A stretch of 64,000 nt of DNA. It comes from Bedellia somnulentella. Lineage: Eukaryota; Arthropoda; Insecta; Lepidoptera; Bedelliidae. Both the position numbers and the translations under genes were made by a program. This document shows positions 57,341 to 64,000 of this stretch, piece by piece. Where the stretch lies: contig OY755170.1 of assembly GCA_963576735.1 (NCBI GenBank), positions 21,126,875 through 21,190,874 on the forward strand, in the 5' to 3' direction. Below the pieces are notes generated by a model. The model did not search any database and was not told where the DNA came from. It saw only the letters and a program-made list of their open reading frames with translations. The number at the start of each line of letters is the position of its first letter. The first letter of the stretch is position 1.

Positions 57341-57465
57341 TGTGCTCAAAAAGGCAGGTTGTGTATGAGAGGATTGATGGATGTAAACGAAGCTAGAGAG
57401 GTTTGTCAGGATAGCACAAATTGGCGATCGATTGTATTATGGCTTGAGTATATGTTTGTATGTAT
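57341..57465 (+). repeat. LINE 3' end fragment
   Basis: 'GTGCTCAAAAAGGCAGG' then 'GGATGTAAACGAAGCTAGAG' and 'ATTGGCGATCGATTG' with a TGAGTATATGTTTGTATGTA tail; internal deletions. Confidence 0.65.
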
Positions 57466-57530
57466 TGCATTGTATGTGTTTATGTACATATAATGTAATT
57501 GATTCCTTAAATTTTAGTGAACATAAACAT

Positions 57531-57602
57531 AAACGTTCACGCCGAATATCCTCGAAGTGGTTGGCAGAGGTACTTATACTTCTGAACATCACGTGACTTT
57601 TT
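57531..57602 (-). repeat. SINE family B fragment
   Basis: 'ACATAAACATAAACGTTCAC' then GCCGAATATCCTCGAAGTGG; the 3' part of the family in reverse. Confidence 0.65.
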
Positions 57603-58851
57603 AGTGAGTCATTTATAAATTTAAAATATCTTTATCCTTGCTACTTAATCCAGCTTGTGTCGTTTCATATTCAGGCCTTAGGATCAGAAAATTTCTCAGT
57701 TACCTTTAAGAAAATTTGTGAGACGAGAAAAGATTGAAAAAAGAAACGTGATAAATCGTGGTTCACACAAGTTATTTTTTGTATTTATTTCATATTTTTA
57801 TTCGATATTCGAAAGTTTTTTAATAAAATATAATTTTCTGTTTTCTCTCGTCTTTGATTTAATTTCAAGAAAATATAGTTTAAATACACATTATCTCGAA
57901 ATGGTTTTGTAATCAGCATGACTTTTGTAAATTTTTAACTGATTTATATTTAATATATTTATTTATTTAAAATCTTAAGTAAAGCCTTACAGCCATAAAG
58001 ACTAAGTCGGCTTTATTTAATATATAAGGTCCATAAATTACGTCACACGAATTTTATAATGCCTGCACGTCCACCCTATTGTCTCAGGTAGTCACATTTT
58101 TACCCCCCCCCCCCACATTTAAATGTGTAATGTCAACATTTAAACTTATGCATGCATTCAATACAAACGAAAGAAAACAGATGTGTTAATTTCCACTGGA
58201 CTGTGGTCATCGTTAAACTTTTACTATTATACATATTAGAGAATCGTTACTCATTCATCATCATCAGTCATCAGTTCTAAAACTTAACTTATAATAGTAT
58301 ATTTATATTTTTTATAAGTTCACTCAATAATTCGAAAGTTGTTTGGGATTCATTCTCCAGTAAATAAGCATAGAGCACTCAACTAAATGAGAAAAAACTA
58401 ACTAAGAATGTTCAAATTAGTAAATGGAGCAGTTCATTTCCAAGACAGAAGTGTATGACCAATAAAAGTCGAAACATTGAATCAACCAATCAGAGTAAAG
58501 TGACATTAATTTTGACAATTATGTTTTTGCGAAATAATTTAAGCAATTTTTGTACTGAACTACGTTTTGTTTCAGCTTTATTTATTTAATTTCTCTCTAT
58601 AAATAGGCCAACCGTGAAAAATAGCAAAGCAAATCAAAGGATAAGCAAAAATAATTTCACCAATTAAACAATATTCATAATATCATTTAAAAATCATATC
58701 TCCTGTTAAAAATCATTTTAAAATAGCAGCTATTTTTGTTAACAGCCCTATACCATAGACAAAACAAAGATATTCCAAGTAATGGAGTTGCTAGATGTAA
58801 TAAATTTTATAGGTACTAAAGTCTGTCGAGAACCAATACCAGGGATAGGAT
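57603..58851 (+). other. AT-rich intergenic stretch
   Basis: Contains a MITE fragment at 58027-58130 with the CATAAATTACGTCACACG end and a C run at about 58106-58119. No gene recognised. Confidence 0.45.
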
Positions 58852-59448
58852 AATTGGCCTAGACCTCGCTTTTATAACATACCCTTTTTATATTATAAAT
58901 CGATAAAGGACATCAAACTAAACAACTTTGCCCATGGAATGCCTATCTAAAATATTGTAATTTTCAAAAAAAAAATGATAATTAAAAATTGTCGTACCTA
59001 GTTGAAACTGAGAATGTATAGAACTAGATTCTTTGCTTCAGTGAAAATAAGAAATAAAAAAAAACATTTGATCTATGGTGTAAACAAAAACATAACCTCT
59101 TTCGGTATTTTCCAGTTCAATCGCTCGCTTACCGGTTTATTTTCATGATATTATTTTTCAACGACGATCAATAGAACTGGAAAATACCGAAAGAAGTTAT
59201 ATTTTTGTTTACAGAGCGAAAAGCATAGATCAAATGTTTTTTTTTAATTTCTTATTTTCACTGAAGCAAGGAATTTCATTCTATACATTCTCAGTTTGAA
59301 CTAGGTACGACAATTTTTAATTATTATTATATTTTGAAAATTACGATATTTTAGATAGGCATTCCATAGGCAAAGTTGTTAAGTTTGATGTCCTTTATCG
59401 ATTTATAATATAAAAGGGTATGTTAAAAAAGCGAGGTCTAGGCTAATT
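58852..59448. mobile_element. Long-hairpin foldback element, copy 1
   Basis: The ends AATTGGCCTAGACCTCGC and GCGAGGTCTAGGCTAATT start arms of about 265-275 bp that are close reverse complements over their whole length. The loop is about 55 nt (59119-59173). No coding content. Near-identical to 60184-60779. Confidence 0.85.
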
Positions 59449-60183
59449 TCAAAACCCTTAAAAAAGGAAACTTACCGTAAAGGAAAACGCAATACAAAGG
59501 ATGACCGTCTTAGTTGGATTTTCCATTCACAAGGCTAACCCTATCAAAAGGGAAAGTTAATGAAATTTGTGGCTGAAGGTTTGTCACGCTTACCCAACAA
59601 TAGGAGTGTTTCAACCGTTCGCGAAACAACTTTTGAGGGAGTAATTTTGTAAGGAGTTTCTTCAGTACGGTTTTCTGTAGTAGTTTCTCTATTAATAGGT
59701 TTCCCTATTTTGTGGGTTTTTAAGCGGCTTAAAAATTCAGTCAACTAAAAACCCAAACCTAAACTCTAAGAAGGGTACGCTTACGGTTAAGCTTAAGCGC
59801 AATGTTATGAGGGTACCTACTAAAGCTCGGTTTACATTAGACACGCAGCTTATTACAGGAAGGCGCTGCTAAAATAATGTATTTTTTAAAACATTCCCTA
59901 GGTGGCGCGCATAACAGACCTGCTATGTATGTAGGTATGGAATGGTATGGACGGACGGAATAAATAGATACCTCTATTTAAAACTAACAAGGTCCGTCCA
60001 TACCATGCATCTTATTGTATGAATTTATCATTTGATGTCTGAGTTTGATGTCGTTATCATAAAGAAGAGCTAACGTCAACTAAAAAAAAGTTACGAAAAA
60101 GCCGCCAGTGCCTTTCCCATTTTACCATAATATCTTTAATGTTATTTGAAAGCGAGGTCTAAGCAAATCATTATAGGTACCCT
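59449..60183 (+). other. Spacer between the two hairpin elements
   Basis: No gene. A short inverted repeat (GGTATGGACGGACGG and GTCCGTCCATACC, about 59945-60005) is present, plus a solitary GCGAGGTCTAAGCAAAT scrap near 60152 resembling the hairpin terminus. Confidence 0.5.
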
Positions 60184-60779
60184 AATTGGCCTAGACCTCG
60201 CTTTTATAACATACCCTTTTTATATTATAAATCGATAAAGAACATCATATTTAAAAACTTTGCCCATGGAATGCCTATCTAAAAAATTGTAATTTTCAAA
60301 AAAAAATGATAATTAAAAATTGTCGTACCTAGTTCAAACTGAGAATGTATAGAACTAGATTCTTTGCTTCAGTGAAAATAAGAAATAAAAAAAAACATTT
60401 GATCTATGGTGTAAACAAAAACATAACCTCTTTCGATATTTTCCAGTTCAATCGCTCGCTTACCGGTTTATTTTCATGATATTATTTTTCAACGACGATC
60501 AATACAACTGGAAAATACCGAAAGAAGTTATATTTTTGTTTACAGAGCGAAAAGCATAGATCAAATGTTTTTTTTAATTTCTTATTTTCACTGAAGCAAA
60601 GATTCTCATTCTATACATTCTCAGTTTGAACTAGGTACGACAATTTTTAATTATTATTATATTTTGAAAATTACAATATTTTAGATAGGCATTCCATGGG
60701 CAAAGTTGTTTAGTTTGATGTCCTTTATCGATTTATAATATAAAAAGGGTATGTTAAAAAAGCGAGGTCTAGGCCAATT
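60184..60779. mobile_element. Long-hairpin foldback element, copy 2
   Basis: Same structure and sequence as copy 1, 596 bp, ends AATTGGCCTAGACCTCGC and GCGAGGTCTAGGCCAATT. It lies about 490 bp upstream of the Eph start codon. Confidence 0.85.
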
Positions 60780-61102
60780 ATGGTTTTGTTTATGGAACTG
60801 TTAGGTATAGAATTTTTCTAGATTGTACCTATCGTCGTTCATGATATGTTATGTTATTTTTTGTATGGCAGCACCGAAGGAACTGCGCGTCGTCCATGTC
60901 AAGTATACCTGCAGATTGTGTCTCAAAATTGGGATCAATAGAAATTAGAAAAGCGGAGGTGCAACTACTATCCCTTAACTGACTGATCTGCTCAAACCCT
61001 CATTACTAGATTTTCATGTAGTTAGTCAGGTCGTCTCAAGTTTTCGCTGTGCTGTTTTCTCTAATTATGACTTGAATCTCACACAATAGTGTTTAAAGAA
61101 AT

Positions 61103-61132
61103 ATGTCCTTTATTTGGAACAAAGTGAAGTGA
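61103..61132 (+). promoter_or_regulatory. uORF 1 in the Eph leader (9 codons)
   Basis: ATG TCC ... AAG TGA upstream of the main start, assuming this segment is in the transcript. Confidence 0.35.
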
Positions 61133-61139
61133 TACTACG

Positions 61140-61187
61140 ATGAATATGAATTATGTTTTTGATAAAAATCTGTGTTACATTATGTAG
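61140..61187 (+). promoter_or_regulatory. uORF 2 in the Eph leader (15 codons)
   Basis: MNMNYVFDKNLCYIM then TAG; starts 7 nt after uORF 1 ends. Confidence 0.35.
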
Positions 61188-61249
61188 ATAGAGGACAAAA
61201 CTTGTGTTATAAACTGCTGTTTTCGTCGGACCAGACATCGAAGTGAATT

Positions 61250-61261
61250 ATGTTTTGGTAA
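61250..61261 (+). promoter_or_regulatory. uORF 3 in the Eph leader (MFW, stop)
   Basis: ATGTTTTGGTAA ends 5 nt before the Eph ATG, close enough to affect initiation there. Confidence 0.35.
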
Positions 61262-61266
61262 TAATA

Positions 61267-64000
61267 ATGTGGAGGTTTACGGTGCTTTTGGCCGCGGTAT
61301 GCGCCGTGGTCAGCATCAATGGAGAACAGGTATTGCTGCTTGATACTACTTCCGAAGCTACTCTGGGTTGGACTCGCTATCCTTATGGCCCTCAGTCTCC
61401 AACTCCAGGATGGCTAGAAGAGTCTTATACCAATTTTGAAGAACATATCAATTGGCGTTCATATGTTGTTTGTGATGTCGCCTACCATAATGTCAATAAC
61501 TGGCTCTGGACTCCTTTCATTGAAAGACGTAATGCTAATCGTATTTACATAGAAATAAAATTTACAATAAGAGATTGCTCATTGTTTCCTGGGAATGCTC
61601 TTAGTTGTAAAGAAACATTCAGTCTGCTCTATTATGAATTTGATGTAGCAACCCGCGAGCAGCCACCTTGGGAACCAGAGAGCTATAAGCTGGTTGGCAG
61701 AATAGCAGCTGGAGAAGGGAGATTCAACACCAACACTAAAGTAAATATTAATACTGAAGTAAAAAGCATTGCTGTTACTAAAAGAGGTGTTTACTTTGCT
61801 TTGAGAGACCAGGGAGCATGTATCTCTATATTAGCCGTTAAGGTGTATTACATCACATGTCCTGAGACTACAGTGAACTTTGCACGATTCCCTGCTACAC
61901 CTACTGGTAGAGAGGTGACTATCATAGAACAAGCCAATGGTACATGTATTGAAAATGCTGAAATCGCCCAAGGAGAAGCCCCTCCAATATATCTTTGTAA
62001 AGGTGATGGCAAATGGACATTACCCAGTGGCTCTTGTAAATGTCGAGCTGGTTTTGAACCTGATCTACAAAATCAAGTGTGCAATGAATGTCCTCCTGGT
62101 AAATTTAAATCACATACTGGTGATAGTCCTTGTATAGCATGTCCAAATTACTCGGAATCTAAGACATATGCCTCCGCAGAATGCAAATGTATTCCGGGTT
62201 TCTTCAGAGCTAAGAAAGATCCTAAAAGTAGTCCATGCACTCAACCTCCTTCAGCACCAGATAATCTAACAGTTACATATGCTGACCAGTTCTCAATATC
62301 ACTAGCATGGCAGCCACCACATAAAACAGGAGGTCGAAATGATATAACTTACAAGATACACTGCCCAATGTGTGGACCTAATGTTGAGTATAGACCAGCT
62401 TCTAAAGGATTAAACACCACACGTGTCACTGTTGTGGGACTTGAGCCATCTACTGAATATAAATTTCAAGTTTTTGCTGAGAATGGCGTAAGTGATATTA
62501 CTGGTGAGCCCATCAAGAAGGTTGAAATTACTGCAGTAACAGAAGCTTCTGTAGTCAGTATTGTTCCAAAATTACGTATTTTAAATTCTGAAAGTGACAA
62601 ACTTTCCTTAGCTTGGACCCCACCGCCTACTGACTCATCTGATCCTGATGATTCTGTTGAAAATTATGAACTGAAGTATTTTCCCAAAGGCACAGAACAA
62701 AACTATACATTAAAATTAACTAAAGAACCACATGCTATTATCACAGGATTAAGTAAAGATACAGAATATGCTATCCGAGTAAGAGCTAAAATGAAGAGAG
62801 GTTGGGGTGACTATAGCAAAATTGTGTTTGCTCATACTGCAGCAGTAAATGAATCTAGTGGCTTAGAAGAAGAAAATACCCAAGTTAGACTTGTAGCTGG
62901 AGTGATGGTGGCAGTTGTTGTCATGGCTGTCATTGCAATCATAGCAACAGTCCTTTACCTACGATCACGTACCGAAGATGAATGTGATAAAAAACCCCCA
63001 ACTGACTGTAATGCATACAGGAATGGTGAACTCTATGTAGGTCCCGATAGACCCGTAAAATCTGGGAGCAATGCTTCTACTCCTTTGTTTGCTGGATCTG
63101 GCTCCAGGACTTATATTGATCCACACACTTATGAAGATCCTAATCAGGCAGTAAGAGAGTTTGCACGAGAGATTGATGCATCTTACATTACCATAGAGGC
63201 CATAATTGGTGGAGGTGAATTTGGTGATGTATGCAGAGGAAAGCTTAAAGTGCCCGCTGGTTGTGGTCAAGAGATTGATGTTGCAATAAAAACATTAAAA
63301 CCTGGGTCAGTAGAAAGGGCTCGAAGAGATTTTCTTGCAGAAGCATCAATAATGGGTCAGTTTGAGCATCCTAATGTAATATTTTTGCAGGGTGTTGTCA
63401 CAAAATGCAACCCTGTAATGATCATAACAGAATTTATGGAGAATGGTTCTCTAGACACATTTTTACGAGCAAATGATGGCAAATTCCGTGTGCTGCAACT
63501 TGTTAGTATGTTGCGTGGTATTGCTACAGGAATGCAGTATCTTTCTGAGATGAATTACATTCATCGCGACCTGGCAGCACGAAATGTCCTTGTCAACTCG
63601 CAACTTGTTTGCAAAATAGCCGATTTTGGTTTATCCCGTGAAATTGAGTCAGCAGCAGATGGAGCATATACCACTCGGGGCGGAAAGATACCAGTACGAT
63701 GGACAGCACCAGAAGCTATAGCATTCAGGAAGTTTACATCTGCCAGTGACGTGTGGTCCATGGGAATTGTGTGCTGGGAAGTCATGAGTTTTGGGGAACG
63801 CCCGTATTGGAACTGGAGTAATCAAGATGTCATTAAGTCTATAGAAAAAGGTTATCGCCTACCAGCTCCAATGGATTGTCCTGAAGCCGTATATCAGCTC
63901 ATGCTTGATTGCTGGCAGAAAGAACGTACACACCGTCCTGCTTTTGCTAGCATTGTGAAAACTTTAGACAAATTGATCAGGTGTCCAGACACGCTGCGGA
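61267..64000 (+). CDS. Eph: Eph receptor tyrosine kinase (intronless here, 3' end outside window)
   Basis: An uninterrupted frame of 911 codons. The start MWRFTVLLAAVCAVVSINGE is a signal peptide. Residues about 22-198 are the ephrin-binding domain (LGWTRYPYG, CDVAYHNVNNWLWTPFI). A Cys-rich region runs to about 326 (CKCRAGFEP, CNECPPGKFK). Two FN3 repeats follow (about 327-424 and 432-525), then a TM helix at 542-565. The juxtamembrane TYIDPHTYEDP holds Tyr616 and Tyr622. The kinase has GGGEFGDV, VAIK Lys675, HRDLAARN Asp768, DFGLSR, and activation-loop Tyr801. All key catalytic residues are present, so it should be active. Family role: plasma-membrane receptor for ephrins in cell-contact guidance and boundary formation. 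The sequence stops at the end of the kinase domain; SAM and the tail are not seen. Eph genes usually have several introns, so the lack of any over 2.7 kb is odd. Confidence 0.95.
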   Translation, partial: MWRFTVLLAAVCAVVSINGEQVLLLDTTSEATLGWTRYPYGPQSPTPGWLEESYTNFEEHINWRSYVVCDVAYHNVNNWLWTPFIERRNANRIYIEIKFTIRDCSLFPGNALSCKETFSLLYYEFDVATREQPPWEPESYKLVGRIAAGEGRFNTNTKVNINTEVKSIAVTKRGVYFALRDQGACISILAVKVYYITCPETTVNFARFPATPTGREVTIIEQANGTCIENAEIAQGEAPPIYLCKGDGKWTLPSGSCKCRAGFEPDLQNQVCNECPPGKFKSHTGDSPCIACPNYSESKTYASAECKCIPGFFRAKKDPKSSPCTQPPSAPDNLTVTYADQFSISLAWQPPHKTGGRNDITYKIHCPMCGPNVEYRPASKGLNTTRVTVVGLEPSTEYKFQVFAENGVSDITGEPIKKVEITAVTEASVVSIVPKLRILNSESDKLSLAWTPPPTDSSDPDDSVENYELKYFPKGTEQNYTLKLTKEPHAIITGLSKDTEYAIRVRAKMKRGWGDYSKIVFAHTAAVNESSGLEEENTQVRLVAGVMVAVVVMAVIAIIATVLYLRSRTEDECDKKPPTDCNAYRNGELYVGPDRPVKSGSNASTPLFAGSGSRTYIDPHTYEDPNQAVREFAREIDASYITIEAIIGGGEFGDVCRGKLKVPAGCGQEIDVAIKTLKPGSVERARRDFLAEASIMGQFEHPNVIFLQGVVTKCNPVMIITEFMENGSLDTFLRANDGKFRVLQLVSMLRGIATGMQYLSEMNYIHRDLAARNVLVNSQLVCKIADFGLSREIESAADGAYTTRGGKIPVRWTAPEAIAFRKFTSASDVWSMGIVCWEVMSFGERPYWNWSNQDVIKSIEKGYRLPAPMDCPEAVYQLMLDCWQKERTHRPAFASIVKTLDKLIRCPDTLR

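Noticed and set aside
62965..63270. Minus-strand ORFs inside the Eph frame (also 63561-63785)
   Set aside because: Shadow frames of the strongly coding Eph sequence; no recognisable product.

Overview
The window reads as nuclear DNA of a lepidopteran insect (butterfly or moth). It is AT-rich. Protein-coding exons are short and separated by long introns full of small dispersed repeats: tRNA-derived SINEs, (TATG)n-tailed SINE/LINE ends, mariner remnants, hairpin MITEs, and the lepidopteran repeats around 'GCCCGCGACTTCGTCCGCGTGG'. No prokaryotic operon, CRISPR array, rRNA gene or functional tRNA gene was seen.

Three protein genes are supported. (1) A complete calpain-C-type gene (+ strand) has 13 coding exons from 9134 to 43689 and encodes about 646 residues. 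The protease core, domain III and penta-EF-hand region are recognisable, but all three catalytic residues are replaced (Cys to Glu72, His to Met224, Asn to Arg248), so it is a pseudoprotease like Drosophila CalpC. A GC-rich block ending in a splice donor at 2721 is a candidate 5' non-coding exon and promoter. (2) A two-exon gene on the - strand (55406 to 54848, 130 residues) encodes the succinate dehydrogenase assembly factor SDHAF3/ACN9. (3) An Eph receptor tyrosine kinase starts at 61267 (+). It runs without an intron to the window edge at 64000, covering signal peptide, ephrin-binding domain, Cys-rich region, two FN3 repeats, TM helix, juxtamembrane tyrosines and the kinase domain. The end of the protein, probably the SAM domain, lies outside the window.

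Layout: 1-9 kb holds upstream sequence, SINEs and the candidate CalpC promoter. 9-44 kb is the CalpC gene, with intron 1 (9.6 kb), intron 2 (6.1 kb, foldback element plus 145-bp tandem array plus nested mariner) and intron 5 (7.6 kb, TIR element with a perfect 417-bp duplication) as the main repeat sinks. 44-54.7 kb is intergenic, with a LINE reverse-transcriptase relic, a mariner transposase relic and a 1.56-kb TIR transposon. 54.7-57 kb is SDHAF3 and its upstream side. 57-61 kb holds two near-identical 0.6-kb hairpin elements just upstream of Eph. 61-64 kb is Eph.

The three genes have no evident shared pathway; they are neighbours rather than a functional cluster. The most unusual signals are the triple loss of the calpain active site with a choice of splice donors inside an EF-hand loop, the intronless Eph, the LINE-like 3' tail shared by the most abundant SINE-like family, the RFX X-box-like sites in GC-rich islets of CalpC introns, and several readable transposon-in-transposon nests. 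No wholly new system was identified.
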